The translations under genes were made by a program, and so were the position numbers. Of a stretch of DNA of 64,000 bases, positions 42,667 through 51,988 are shown piece after piece (positions within the stretch are counted from its first letter, which is position 1; each line of letters begins with the position of its first letter). The notes under the pieces were generated by a model. It was not told where the DNA came from, did not search any database, and saw nothing but the letters and a program-made list of their open reading frames with translations. Source of the stretch: Mycobacterium asiaticum (lineage in GTDB: Bacteria; Actinomycetota; Actinomycetes; Mycobacteriales; Mycobacteriaceae); contig NZ_LZLS01000003.1 of assembly GCF_001673365.1 (NCBI RefSeq), positions 1 to 64,000 of the forward strand, written 5' to 3'.

Positions 42667-45600
42667 TCAGCGTTGGCGGGCAGCTTCTTGCACAAGTTGT
42701 ACGCGCGAGGCGATGCCGAGTTTGGTGAAAATGTGGCTGAGGTGGGCCTGTACGGTGCGGGGAGACACGAATAATCGCGCGGCAATCTCCTTGTTGGCCA
42801 GGCCATCACAGACCAGCCGCGCCACGTCACGCTCGGCCGGTGTCAACGACTGCCAGCCGCTGGCCGGTCGCTTGCGTTGACCGCGACCGCGTTGAGCGTA
42901 CGCGACAACCTCGTCCATGGTGAGTGTTGCGCCTTCAGCCCAGGCAGCGTCAAAGGCGTTTTCGTCCATGCCATTTCGAAGTTCGGCGACCGATTCTTGG
43001 TAGCCGGTTTCGTGAACCTTGAAGCGCACCAAGCCCATCCGTTGTCGCAAATCCGTCGCCGCTCCGAACAGCCGTGCCGATTGGGGTAGGTTGCCTCCTC
43101 GCGTGGCCAATCCGGCGAGGGTTTCCAGGATGTCGGGGATATGCAGGTATACGCTCCGGTCGACTGCACAGGCCAGCGCGTCTTGAGCGTCGCGCTCGCT
43201 GACCTCTAAGTGTCCTTCCGCTTTTGCTATGCGCGCACGTACCGACAGGCCCGCCACCAGATGCCAGCCTTTGGCCACCGCGACGGCCGCATCGGCCTGC
43301 TGTCGCGCCATCTCGAGGTCGCCGCGTCCCAACGCCGCTTCGACCGAATTGAAAACGCGCTGTGCAATAGCGGGCTGGAGCTGGAACGCGCGTAGGGCGT
43401 GCCAGGCTCGTTCACCCGCATCGAACGCCCCTTCGATATCGCCGGCGGCCAAGCAAAATTGGGAGTACTGCGCATTAGCCATCCCGAGAAAATATTCGCT
43501 GAGGTCGGGAGCTCTCTTCAGCGCGGCACTGGCGACCTCGGCCGCCGCGTCCAGCTCACCGTGATAGGCAAGCGAGATGCCCAACCCCATCATGGCGACT
43601 CCGTTGGTGAGTTCGTCGTGCGCTTCCTCGCAGTCGGCGGTCAACGTCTTCAATTCCGAGATCGCGCCACCTACGTTGCCCTGCACCAGAAGTGCGTAGC
43701 CGATCATCAGCCGACATTGGCGTGAGCCGGCGCGGTCACCGATGGCATCTGCGATGCCACGTCCTTCATCGGCCGCCCGGTACGCCGCGGACAGATCACC
43801 AGTGCTCAGCCCGGTATTGGCTTGCCAGGCAAGGATTTGACACAACCGCCATCGGTCGTCGGCGGCTCGGGCCAACTCGACCGCCTCCGCGTAGTAAGCC
43901 GCCGCGGACTCCCCGTCATAGGTTGCGCCGGCGATCAAACCCAATGCGGATAACGCCCGGGCCAGCAGGGCCGGGTCATCGAGTTCGCGGGCTATCTGCA
44001 CGGCACGTTGCGCGCGACTAGTGTGCTCGCCCATATACATATTCAGGACAGCTTCGTCGCAGAGTGCGCGCGCATGTGCCGTCGGTGCCACGTCGATCGG
44101 TTGATCGAAATCGTCCTGGATCGTATGGAACCAGGCCAGGCCCTCCAGAATGCGGCCCCGGGTCAGCCATACCGGTTGCAATGACGACGCCAGTCCCAAA
44201 GCTTGCTCGGTGTCCCGGTTTTCCAGGTGCCAGCCCAGTGCGTTGCGCAGGTTGTCCATCTCCAGTTCGACTTGCTCGAGTCGTTGCTCGTAGTCGGTGC
44301 GTGCCGGTGCGTCCAGTAACGCGGCGATCGACGTGTAGTGATCGCAATGACGTGACCGGACGGCATCGGCCTCACCGGACTCGCCGAGTTTCTCCAACGC
44401 GTACTGGCGCACCGTCTCCAGCAGTCGATAGCGGGTGCGACCGCTGCTGTCGTCGGCAACGACCAACGATTTGTCGACGAGCAGAGTCAGTTGGTCGAGT
44501 ACCTGGTAGGGTTCGATGTCGTTGCCGCCACAAACGAATTGCGCTGCCGGTAAACCGAATCCACCGTAAAAGACAGCCAGCCGCCGGAACAGGATGCGCT
44601 CGGTATCGGTGAGTAGCGCATGTGACCAGTCCACCGATGCGCGCAACGTCTGGTGGCGGCGCACCGCGGTGCGCGATCCGCCGGTCAACAATCGGAAGCG
44701 GTCGTGCAGGCTGTCGACGATCTCGGTCAACGACAGTGCCCGTACCCGCGCCGCGGCAAGCTCGATCGCCAGCGGGATCCCATCCAACCGTTGGCAGATC
44801 TCAGCCAGTGCCGCGCTGTTCTCGTCGGTGACGACGAACTCGGGACGGGCCAGCCGGGCCCGTTCGGCGAACAGTTCGACGGCTTCGTCGGCCACCGACA
44901 GCGACGGCACCTGCCACGTCACTTCCCCGGCGATATTGACCGGTTCGCGACTGGTGGCCAGCACGGTTAATCCCATTGCGGCGCTGAATAACTCGGTGAG
45001 CAACGACGCACAGGCATCCAGCAGATGCTCGCAGTTGTCCAACACGATCAGCAGGTGCCGGTCCCGGACAAAACGTAGCAGAGTGTCGACGGTGGATCTG
45101 CCGAGTTGGTCGGACAGACCCAGCGCACGTACCACCGTCACCGGAACCACCTCGGCCGCTGTGATCGGCGCCAGGTCGACCCACCAGACCCCGTCGTCGA
45201 AATCGCCTGCGGCGGCGGTGGCGACCTGCACCGCGAGGCGGGTCTTGCCAACGCCGCCGGCTCCGGTCAGCGTGACCAGCCGGTTACTTGCCAGCGCATC
45301 CCGCAAATTGCTGATTTCATTCTGGCGCCCAACGAAACTGGTGAGTTGGACCGGGAAGTTATGCGTGGCGGTGTTAGCGGCGGAACGCAGCGGCGGGAAC
45401 TCATTGCGCAAGTCCGGGTGGCACAGCTGCACCACCCGTTGCGGCCGTGCTAGATCGCGCAGCGGGTGAGCGCCTAGATCGGTCAGCCAGGCGTCAGCTG
45501 GCAGGGATTCGGCGACGAGGTCATCGGTCGTGCCCGACAGCACGGTCTGACCGCCGTGGGCCAGGTCGCGTAGCCGAGCCGTGCGGTTGATGGTTGGACC

Positions 45601-45951
45601 GATGTAGTTGCTTTCGTCGCGAAGTCGTACCTCACCGGTGTGAATCCCGATACGCAATCGGATCGGCGCAATCGGTGCTCGCTGCAGCGCGAGCGCGCAG
45701 GCGACCGCATCCGTCGCGCGCCCGAACGCGATAACAAAGCTGTCGCCCTCACCTTGCTCGACCGGACGCACGCCGTCATGGGCCGCAACCGCTGAAGCCA
45801 GCGCCTGATCCAGCCGGCCCACCGCGGCTGCCATCTCGTCGGGCTGCGTCTCCCACAACCGCGTCGAGCCTTCGACGTCGGCCAGCAGCAGCGTCACGGT
45901 TCCGGTCGGCAGCCCAGTCACACCAACATCGCTCCACTCAGTCGTGCTCAT
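42667..45951 (-). CDS. Cyclase-homology / NB-ARC-type ATPase / LuxR transcription regulator
   Basis: This 1094-residue regulator has an N-terminal class III nucleotide cyclase domain (VTLLLADVEGSTRLWETQ, PVEQGEGDSFVIAF, RIGIHTGEVRLRDESNYIGPTINRTARL), a central STAND ATPase with LTGAGGVGKTRLAVQVA and LIVLDNCEHLLDA, TPR-like repeats, and a C-terminal LuxR helix-turn-helix (LTPAERDVARLVCDGLANKEIAARLFVSPRTVQ). The Lys/Asp pair that selects ATP in cyclases is replaced by Gln/Asn-like residues (VEQGEGD and SNYIG), as in M. tuberculosis Rv0386. The ATG at 45951 (MSTTEWSDVGVTGLP) is preferred; one upstream at 46002 is possible. It diverges from the P450 gene at 46127. Confidence 0.92.
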   Translation of the reverse strand: MSTTEWSDVGVTGLPTGTVTLLLADVEGSTRLWETQPDEMAAAVGRLDQALASAVAAHDGVRPVEQGEGDSFVIAFGRATDAVACALALQRAPIAPIRLRIGIHTGEVRLRDESNYIGPTINRTARLRDLAHGGQTVLSGTTDDLVAESLPADAWLTDLGAHPLRDLARPQRVVQLCHPDLRNEFPPLRSAANTATHNFPVQLTSFVGRQNEISNLRDALASNRLVTLTGAGGVGKTRLAVQVATAAAGDFDDGVWWVDLAPITAAEVVPVTVVRALGLSDQLGRSTVDTLLRFVRDRHLLIVLDNCEHLLDACASLLTELFSAAMGLTVLATSREPVNIAGEVTWQVPSLSVADEAVELFAERARLARPEFVVTDENSAALAEICQRLDGIPLAIELAAARVRALSLTEIVDSLHDRFRLLTGGSRTAVRRHQTLRASVDWSHALLTDTERILFRRLAVFYGGFGLPAAQFVCGGNDIEPYQVLDQLTLLVDKSLVVADDSSGRTRYRLLETVRQYALEKLGESGEADAVRSRHCDHYTSIAALLDAPARTDYEQRLEQVELEMDNLRNALGWHLENRDTEQALGLASSLQPVWLTRGRILEGLAWFHTIQDDFDQPIDVAPTAHARALCDEAVLNMYMGEHTSRAQRAVQIARELDDPALLARALSALGLIAGATYDGESAAAYYAEAVELARAADDRWRLCQILAWQANTGLSTGDLSAAYRAADEGRGIADAIGDRAGSRQCRLMIGYALLVQGNVGGAISELKTLTADCEEAHDELTNGVAMMGLGISLAYHGELDAAAEVASAALKRAPDLSEYFLGMANAQYSQFCLAAGDIEGAFDAGERAWHALRAFQLQPAIAQRVFNSVEAALGRGDLEMARQQADAAVAVAKGWHLVAGLSVRARIAKAEGHLEVSERDAQDALACAVDRSVYLHIPDILETLAGLATRGGNLPQSARLFGAATDLRQRMGLVRFKVHETGYQESVAELRNGMDENAFDAAWAEGATLTMDEVVAYAQRGRGQRKRPASGWQSLTPAERDVARLVCDGLANKEIAARLFVSPRTVQAHLSHIFTKLGIASRVQLVQEAARQR

Positions 45952-46126
45952 GTTAGCCAGCATGCGGTGACGCAGATCGCAGAACATCAGCGATATTGCC
46001 AATGATTCCTATACGCCATGCCTAGATACGCCACCTGCTCCGCGAAAGAAATCGGCAGGTTGGCCGATGGCCGGAGGTCTCGAGCGCGGCGATAGTCGAC
46101 TCCGACCCGATCCGAGGAAGGCCGTC

Positions 46127-47356
46127 ATGACCAGTAGCAGCACGAAATTGTTCGACCTGGATTTGCCCACGATCGCCTATCACGACGCCTGCGATCCCGA
46201 CGAAATCCATGGCCTGATCCGGCAGGCCCGCCAGCGGGCCCCGATCGCCCTGGGGCGGTACGGACCCGAGGTTTTGACCTACGACCTGGTCCGAAGTGTG
46301 CTGCGCGATCCCCGGTTCGCGATGCCACGCGGCATCGGGCTGGTGGTCCAGGGCATCGACTCCGGCCCCATCTATGACCGCGTCTGCCGGCTGCTGATCA
46401 GTATCGACGGCGCCGAACACCACCGGCTGCGCCGCCTGGTGTCACGCGCATTCACCCCGAAGGCCGCGGCCCGGATGCGCACCGCCTGCAAGGCGGTCAT
46501 CACCGACCTCCTCGATCGACAAGCCCACGCGGGACGGTGCGACCTGGTCGCCGACATCGCTCGCCCCTATCCGATTCCCATCATTTGCGAGCTGTTGGGT
46601 GCGCCCCGATCGGACTGGCAGCTCTTCTCGCTATGGGCCACCGACATCAGCAAGGCGTTCGGGGCCAACGTCGCCGCCGAGGAGGCGGCCATCCTGGGCG
46701 CGTGGGAGCAACTCGAGGCATATATCAAGGATTTGGTCGAACGGCGTCGCACGTCGTTGACCGACGATCTGATCTCTGAGCTGATCCGCGCCCAGGCGGA
46801 CGGGCTCACCGACGACGAGGTGGTGAGCTTGGTCGCGATACTGCTCAACGCCGGCACCGACACCACCCGCAACCAACTTGCAGCCGCCGTGCAAGTGCTT
46901 TGCGACCATCCCGACCAGTGGACGTTGCTCGCCGAACATCCCGAACTGGCACCCCAAGCCGTCGAGGAGTTGATTCGTCACACCCCGATCGTCTTCGCGG
47001 CAATACGCATAGCCACCGAAGACATTCAACTCGGCGGTGTTGTGATCCCGGCCGGCACAGTGGTGATCGCCAACACCGCGTCGGCCAACCGTGACGAGAC
47101 GGTCTACCAGCATCCGGAGAAGTTGGACATCACCCGCAACCAACTTGCGGCGACACCGCCGGCGATGCTGACCCTCGGCGGTGGCGTGCACTACTGCCTG
47201 GGTGCGCATCTGGCCAGAGTCGAACTGAGCGAAGCGCTGTGCGTCCTCACCCGGCGGATGAAGGTCAGGCGGACCGGTCCGGCCCCCTGGCGGGCGCCAA
47301 CCGAATTGTCCGGGCCGACAACACTTCCCATCGAGTTCGAGCTGGCGTCAGTCTGA
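46127..47356 (+). CDS. Cytochrome P450
   Basis: This 409-residue soluble P450 monooxygenase has the I-helix NAGTDTTRNQL, the K-helix EELIRHTP (ExxR) and the heme loop MLTLGGGVHYCLGAHLARVE. The start MTSSSTKLFDLDLPTIAYH at 46127 is chosen over the open frame from 46067. It has no adjacent ferredoxin. It diverges from the cyclase/LuxR regulator, and its 3' end overlaps the convergent TetR gene by 9 bases. The family number cannot be given from reading alone. Confidence 0.93.
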   Translation: MTSSSTKLFDLDLPTIAYHDACDPDEIHGLIRQARQRAPIALGRYGPEVLTYDLVRSVLRDPRFAMPRGIGLVVQGIDSGPIYDRVCRLLISIDGAEHHRLRRLVSRAFTPKAAARMRTACKAVITDLLDRQAHAGRCDLVADIARPYPIPIICELLGAPRSDWQLFSLWATDISKAFGANVAAEEAAILGAWEQLEAYIKDLVERRRTSLTDDLISELIRAQADGLTDDEVVSLVAILLNAGTDTTRNQLAAAVQVLCDHPDQWTLLAEHPELAPQAVEELIRHTPIVFAAIRIATEDIQLGGVVIPAGTVVIANTASANRDETVYQHPEKLDITRNQLAATPPAMLTLGGGVHYCLGAHLARVELSEALCVLTRRMKVRRTGPAPWRAPTELSGPTTLPIEFELASV

Positions 47357-47971
47357 GCTTTCGAGATACGCCACGATCGCGCGGGTCAATCCGCGCCGCG
47401 CCTGGTCCAGGTCCGCATAGGTGCCAAGTTGCCGTTCGGAGTTGATTCCGCGCATCGCTCCCGGGATCAAGGCGGCGACCTCGCGCACCCGCTCCGGATT
47501 GACGTCTAGACCCGCGAACGCTTTCTGGCAGGCCGCTGCCCAACCGTGCTGCCAGGACGAGAGCTCGGCCGCGGTGCGCGGATAGAGCCGCTCGAGTTCC
47601 CCGCGGTCCGGGGGCAGCGCCCGGCGCAATGTCTCGATCGCCCGCGAATCGGTGGACGTCAGACCGTCGTAGATGGTGTCGATGATGACTGCCACCCGGT
47701 TGTGCAACGGGCCGTCGGACACGACGTTCGCCGGTAGCTCGCCGCGTCGTTCGGCGGTGCGGCGCAACACCGCGGCCCAGAAGCCGTCGATGTCGCCGAA
47801 CTGATACTTCACCGCGCCCCAGGTGGCACCGGTCTCCTTGGCGATCCGGTTGGCCGATGCCGCACCCGGATCACCGGAGGACAGCGACCGCAGCGCACCT
47901 TCCAACATGTTCTCGCGCGTGGCGAGGCCCCGCCGGTTGGTCCGGCGGCCCTGCACGCCCGCTATGGCCAT
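47348..47971 (-). CDS. TetR-family transcriptional regulator
   Basis: This 207-residue regulator has the helix-turn-helix AASANRIAKETGATWGAVKYQFGDIDGFWAAVL at about residues 35-67. The usual ATVYxHF-type recognition sequence is replaced by TWGAVKYQF, still within family variation. The start at 47971 (MAIAGVQGRRTNRRG) avoids 26 residues of low-complexity frame upstream. It overlaps the end of the P450 gene by 9 bases, so the transcripts collide; expression of one probably lowers the other. Target genes are unknown, most likely the P450 or the 48259 gene across the 287-base gap. Confidence 0.85.
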   Translation of the reverse strand: MAIAGVQGRRTNRRGLATRENMLEGALRSLSSGDPGAASANRIAKETGATWGAVKYQFGDIDGFWAAVLRRTAERRGELPANVVSDGPLHNRVAVIIDTIYDGLTSTDSRAIETLRRALPPDRGELERLYPRTAAELSSWQHGWAAACQKAFAGLDVNPERVREVAALIPGAMRGINSERQLGTYADLDQARRGLTRAIVAYLESSD

Positions 47972-48258
47972 GCCGGGGATGTTAGTGGTTGCGGCGCATC
48001 CTTTTGCCTGCGCCCCGACTAACCTGCGGTTGCGCCAGTCCGACATCACGAGAACCGATCGCAGATGCTATGAAATCAATTACTTAGCAACGCCTTTCGT
48101 CAAACCATGAAAGCCGCTCGCGGACTCCGCCAGCCCGGCCAGGCTACCCGCGCCCAGACCGCTCCCGTGCCCCCAACCAGCCAGGTTGATCCGATCCCCC
48201 GCCATCGGCAATCCTCAACGGGAAGAGATCGTGTCGATGAGCCGAAGGTGAGGCGGAC

Positions 48259-48714
48259 GTGGCCGGTATTGGACAGATCGCGCTGAACAGCGCCCCGGTT
48301 CTGGGCGGCATCATGCTGGCCCTGACTGCGGGACAGTTCAGGGGACCCGACTTCCGCGGCTTGATCAAGCAGGACATGGACCTGCTCGACCGGCTGCCGG
48401 CCGAAGCAACCGAGCGGCGCGCCGAACTTCAGCGCACGATCGACGCCCGCATCGACGATCTGGTGGAAGCCGCCGACCGGGGGCGGGCCGTCCGAAAGGC
48501 AGCGTCGTCGTATCACGGCAACTGGCGCGACATTGTCCTGTTCGTCTGTGTGGTGTTGTTCGCAGTGGTCTGGTGGAACGTGAGCCACAGCCGCGCCAAC
48601 TGGTTGCCGACCTTCGTCGTGCTGATTCTGCTGTCGTTGGTGACCGCGGCCTACGCGGCGCGGGGAGTATTCCGGGCCGCGGTGTCGGTGGCGCGAGCGC
48701 GCCGTAAGTCCTAG
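48259..48714 (+). CDS. Small membrane protein, unknown
   Basis: This is a 151-residue protein starting at a GTG (MAGIGQIALNSAPVLGGIMLAL). The first ~70 residues are soluble and contain RAELQRTIDARIDDLVEAADRGRAVRK, a likely helix with coiled-coil character. Two hydrophobic helices follow, DIVLFVCVVLFAVVWWNV and WLPTFVVLILLSLVTAAYAA, then a basic tail. No family is recognised. It converges with the F420-type oxidoreductase gene with 12 bases between them. Confidence 0.6.
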   Translation: MAGIGQIALNSAPVLGGIMLALTAGQFRGPDFRGLIKQDMDLLDRLPAEATERRAELQRTIDARIDDLVEAADRGRAVRKAASSYHGNWRDIVLFVCVVLFAVVWWNVSHSRANWLPTFVVLILLSLVTAAYAARGVFRAAVSVARARRKS

Positions 48715-48726
48715 CGCACCGCTCGA

Positions 48727-49551
48727 TTACCGCATCGGCACGCCGTCACGCCAGGCAACCATCTCGCTGAGAGTGGTTAAGTCATAACCCTTTTCAGATG
48801 GCTTGATCTCCGCGGTGAACAGCGTTACGCCTTCCTTATGGTATAGATCGGCCTCGCTGGGACCAGTCCATGCCACCGCACGTTCGATCGCGGAGTCGTC
48901 ACGTTGAGCAGCTTCGGCATACCACTTGAGTAGTTCGTCCTTGCGGCGGAATTCATCGATCGGCTCGAAGCTGTGCCAAATGTCGGCGAACCCGGCGACC
49001 AGAGGTAGCGTCTTCTTTTCCCCGGAACCGCCGATCAGGATCGGGATTTCGCGCAGGGGCGGCGGAATGAGCCGCGCGAGTCGGTTCTCGATCCGGGCCA
49101 GGCCGTCGACGAAGAGCCGGAATCGATCCCCCGCAGTCGGGTAGGCATATCCGTAGGCGGCGTAATCCTTCTCGTACCAACCGGATCCGAGTCCGAGAAT
49201 GAGTCGGCCGCCACTGATGTGATCGACGGTACGTGCCATGTCGGCCAGCAGGTCCGGGTTGCGGTACCCGATCCCGGTGACCAGGAGCCCGATTTCGGCA
49301 TGCGTGGTCAACTCACCCCAGGATGCCAGCGCGGTCCAACCTTCGAAGTTGTTGACATCATGCTGCTCGGGCAGCAGTTCTGGCACGCCGTTGCGGATTT
49401 CGACAAATGGTTTGTGAAAGTGGTCGTAGCCGAATATGACGTCGGCACCCATGGCCTCGGCGTCGAGCACGGCCTGGCGCCAACCGGCGTAGCTCTGGGT
49501 ACCGCCGGGCCAAAGTTGAACTGCGACCCGAGTTCGGCGGGAGGAATTCAT
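48727..49551 (-). CDS. LLM-class F420-dependent oxidoreductase
   Basis: This 274-residue luciferase-like TIM-barrel protein has VAVQLWPGGTQSYAGWRQAVLDAEAMGADVIFGYDHFHKP at the N terminus, TALASWGELTTHAEIGLLVTGIGYRNPDLLADMARTVDHISGGRLILGLGSGWYEKDYAAYGY, and IPILIGGSGEKKTLPLVAGFADIWHS. These are standard F420-binding LLM motifs. It probably transfers hydride between F420 and a small organic substrate. It is shorter than the ~330-residue average, mainly in the C-terminal insertion. It is divergent from the P450/ferredoxin operon at 49768. Confidence 0.92.
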   Translation of the reverse strand: MNSSRRTRVAVQLWPGGTQSYAGWRQAVLDAEAMGADVIFGYDHFHKPFVEIRNGVPELLPEQHDVNNFEGWTALASWGELTTHAEIGLLVTGIGYRNPDLLADMARTVDHISGGRLILGLGSGWYEKDYAAYGYAYPTAGDRFRLFVDGLARIENRLARLIPPPLREIPILIGGSGEKKTLPLVAGFADIWHSFEPIDEFRRKDELLKWYAEAAQRDDSAIERAVAWTGPSEADLYHKEGVTLFTAEIKPSEKGYDLTTLSEMVAWRDGVPMR

Positions 49552-49767
49552 CCGAACCTCTTGTGCTAGTAGACAATCGAAAGCTCGATCAGCAGGTCCC
49601 CCGCGCCCGGCCTCGTTGCCGATGCGCCCTCCCTAGTGAATGTGCAACCAACCTAACGCGGAAGTGGGGCGAAATATTTCTAGAAGCTATAGAACCTGGT
49701 GATGGCACCCATCGAAATCTGTGATGGCATCATTGCCCGCCGTGCGGCATGGTGCCAGGCTGACTAC
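49552..49767. promoter_or_regulatory. Divergent promoter region, F420 enzyme and P450
   Basis: The 216 bases hold no gene. An AT-rich core at 49673-49693 (AATATTTCTAGAAGCTATAG) contains TTCTA and TAGAA half-sites around GAAGCTA. It probably carries the promoter of the P450-ferredoxin operon. Confidence 0.4.
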
Positions 49768-50949
49768 ATGACAGAAGCCGAAGGGTTTGTCGACCAGGCC
49801 GTAGTGGGGCTGGCCGAACCCCAACCCATGTACAAGGCGCTGCGCGAATCAGCGCCGGTGTTCCGATCGCCGCAAGCGGTGGTTCTCAGTCGGCTCGCCG
49901 ATATCGAGATGGCCCTCAAGCGCACCGACCTGTTCTCCTCGAACATGGACGCCGTTGACCTCGGCAACCTGCGGCCGCTGATCCCGCTGCAGATCGACCC
50001 GCCCGATCATGCGAAATACCGCCGCATCCTGGATCCGCTGTTCACCCCCAGGGAGATGGCGCGGCGCGAACCGATGGTCACCGATCTGGTGAACGTGATG
50101 ATCGATCGCTTTGCCGATCGAGGCGAATGCGATTTTCACGAAGAGTTCGCGGTGCCGCTGCCCTGCACCGTCTTCTTGCAGTTACTCGGTCTGCCGCTAA
50201 AAGACCTGGACAGGTTCTTGGAGTGGAAGGACGGCGTGATCCGCCCAGCGGGTGCGACAGACTGGGACGATCGCCACGCAGCCTCAGCCCCGGTAGCCGA
50301 GCAAATCTACGCATACTTCGAGCGGGCCATCGACGACCACATCGCCCATCCCCGCGACGACGTGCTGTCGGCGATGATCGCCGCGAGCTTCAAGGAAGAC
50401 GGTGCGGCCTTGTCGCGCGAGGAACTGCTCGACATCTGCTTTCTGTTCCTGATCGCCGGACTCGACACGGTGACCGATTCACTGGACTGCTTCTTCGTAT
50501 ACCTGGCACGACACCCCGAGCGTCGGCGCGAGCTCGTCGAACGGCCCGAGATCTTGCCACACGCCGTGGAGGAACTACTGCGCTGGGAGACCCCGGTTCC
50601 CGGCGTCGTACGGGTCGCCATGCAAGACGTCGAGATCGGCGGGTGCCCGATCAGCAAGGGCGACCGAGTCAGCCCGTTGCTGGGCGCGGCCAATACCGAC
50701 CCGGCCGAGTTTCCCGATCCCGAGGTCGTGGACTTCGAGCGGAACCCCAATCGGCACCGGGCCTTCGGCGGGGGTCCACACCGTTGTCTCGGATCTCACC
50801 TGGCACGCATGGAACTGCGGGTAGCTCTGCGTGAATTCCACCGCCGCATACCCGATTACGAGATCCCACCCGGTACCGAGCTGCGCTACACAGCCGCGCT
50901 TCGCTCGGTCGAAGCGCTGCCGCTGACGTTTCCGGTTCCGTCACGATGA
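49768..50949 (+). CDS. Cytochrome P450 coupled to a ferredoxin
   Basis: This 393-residue P450 has the I-helix LIAGLDTVTDSL, EELLRWETPVPG (ExxR) and heme loop AFGGGPHRCLGSHLARME. Its gene overlaps the following ferredoxin gene as ATGA, so electron donor and oxygenase are coupled. From memory the motifs AGLDTVT and GGGPHRCLGSHLARLE, the length and the ferredoxin partner resemble CYP143 with Rv1786 of M. tuberculosis, a pair missing from the ESX-5 locus here; this is weak evidence and may reflect general family similarity. ATG at 49768 (MTEAEGFVDQAVVG) is preferred to the open frame from 49699. Confidence 0.93.
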   Translation: MTEAEGFVDQAVVGLAEPQPMYKALRESAPVFRSPQAVVLSRLADIEMALKRTDLFSSNMDAVDLGNLRPLIPLQIDPPDHAKYRRILDPLFTPREMARREPMVTDLVNVMIDRFADRGECDFHEEFAVPLPCTVFLQLLGLPLKDLDRFLEWKDGVIRPAGATDWDDRHAASAPVAEQIYAYFERAIDDHIAHPRDDVLSAMIAASFKEDGAALSREELLDICFLFLIAGLDTVTDSLDCFFVYLARHPERRRELVERPEILPHAVEELLRWETPVPGVVRVAMQDVEIGGCPISKGDRVSPLLGAANTDPAEFPDPEVVDFERNPNRHRAFGGGPHRCLGSHLARMELRVALREFHRRIPDYEIPPGTELRYTAALRSVEALPLTFPVPSR

Positions 50950-51140
50950 CGCACGTCTGGATCGACGCCGACCGCTGCGTGGGCCACGGACGCTGCTACT
51001 CCCTGGCGCCCGGCGTTTTCGACGCGGACGAAACCGGACATGCGATCCTGCGCGTCGAGCAGGTCTCCGGAGAACTCGCGAAGCAGGCGGTAACTGGTGC
51101 ACAAAACTGCCCAGAAGAGGCGATCACGCTGTCGGACTGA
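50946..51140 (+). CDS. 3Fe-4S ferredoxin of the P450-partner type
   Basis: This 64-residue ferredoxin reads MTHVWIDADRCVGHGRCYSLAP, with CxxHxxC in place of the usual CxxCxxC and a distal CP (NCPEEAI). His occupies the position of the second cysteine, so a 3Fe-4S cluster is expected, as in other mycobacterial P450 ferredoxins with non-Cys residues there. It overlaps the P450 gene by four bases and is probably its electron donor. The downstream YbjQ-like gene starts 59 bases later. Confidence 0.95.
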   Translation: MTHVWIDADRCVGHGRCYSLAPGVFDADETGHAILRVEQVSGELAKQAVTGAQNCPEEAITLSD

Positions 51141-51199
51141 GGTAGCACGGGCTGCTCGGTACGCTGACGCACGCAAACCACTGAAAGGGACGCCTACAC

Positions 51200-51988
51200 A
51201 TGGAACCGACCGCGCTAGATCCGGTGGCGAGCGAGCGGTTGTCGCACGCCGCCAAGTCGTTCACCTCCGACTTGTCGATCAACGAGTTCGCATTGCTACA
51301 CGGTGCCGGATTCGAGCCGATCGAGCTCGTGATGGGTGTGTCTGTGTATCACGTCGGGTTCCAGTTCACCGGTATGCGCCAACAACAGGAGTTGGGTGTC
51401 CTCACCGAGGCGACTTACCGGGCGCGGTGGAATGCGATGGCTCGTATGCAGGCCGAGGCCGATTCGCTGCAGGCCGACGGAATCGTCGGGGTCCGTCTGA
51501 GCTGGCGCCACCACGGCGAGGGCGGCGAGCACCTGGAGTTCATGGCCGTCGGGACCGCGGTGCGATACACCGAGAAGCCCGGAGCATTTCGGCGGCCCAA
51601 CGGGCAGGCGTTCTCCAGCCATCTGTCCGGCCAGGACATGGTGACCTTGCTGCGGTCCGGCTTCTCCCCGGTGGCGTTCGTGATGGGCAACTGTGTATTC
51701 CATATCGCCGTACAGGGTTTCATGCAAACCCTCAGGCAAATGGGTCGCAACATGGAGATGCCGCAATGGACCCAGGGCAACTACCAGGCCCGTGAGCTGG
51801 CGATGTCGCGCATGCAGACCGAAGCCGAGCGGGACGGCGCGACGGGTGTGGTGGGAGTGCACTTCTCCATTTCGAATTACGCCTGGGGACACCACACCGT
51901 GGAGTTCTACACGGCCGGAACTGCGGTGCGGCGCACCGGCAGTGGGGAGACCATCAAGCCGACGTTCGTTCTGCCGATGGACAACTGA
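51200..51988 (+). CDS. Tandem YbjQ-like (heavy-metal-binding) protein
   Basis: This 262-residue protein has two YbjQ-type domains in tandem. Each repeats the pattern of a Gly-rich beta sheet with QQELGVLTEATYRARWNAMARMQAEADSLQADGIVGVRL in the first half and QGNYQARELAMSRMQTEAERDGATGVVGVHF in the second, ending EFMAVGTAVRY and EFYTAGTAVRR. The halves line up almost perfectly, so the gene arose by duplication. The family was annotated as metal-binding but the residues are not conserved as ligands here. It is followed directly by a small gene with a one-base overlap (TGATG). Confidence 0.85.
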   Translation: MEPTALDPVASERLSHAAKSFTSDLSINEFALLHGAGFEPIELVMGVSVYHVGFQFTGMRQQQELGVLTEATYRARWNAMARMQAEADSLQADGIVGVRLSWRHHGEGGEHLEFMAVGTAVRYTEKPGAFRRPNGQAFSSHLSGQDMVTLLRSGFSPVAFVMGNCVFHIAVQGFMQTLRQMGRNMEMPQWTQGNYQARELAMSRMQTEAERDGATGVVGVHFSISNYAWGHHTVEFYTAGTAVRRTGSGETIKPTFVLPMDN

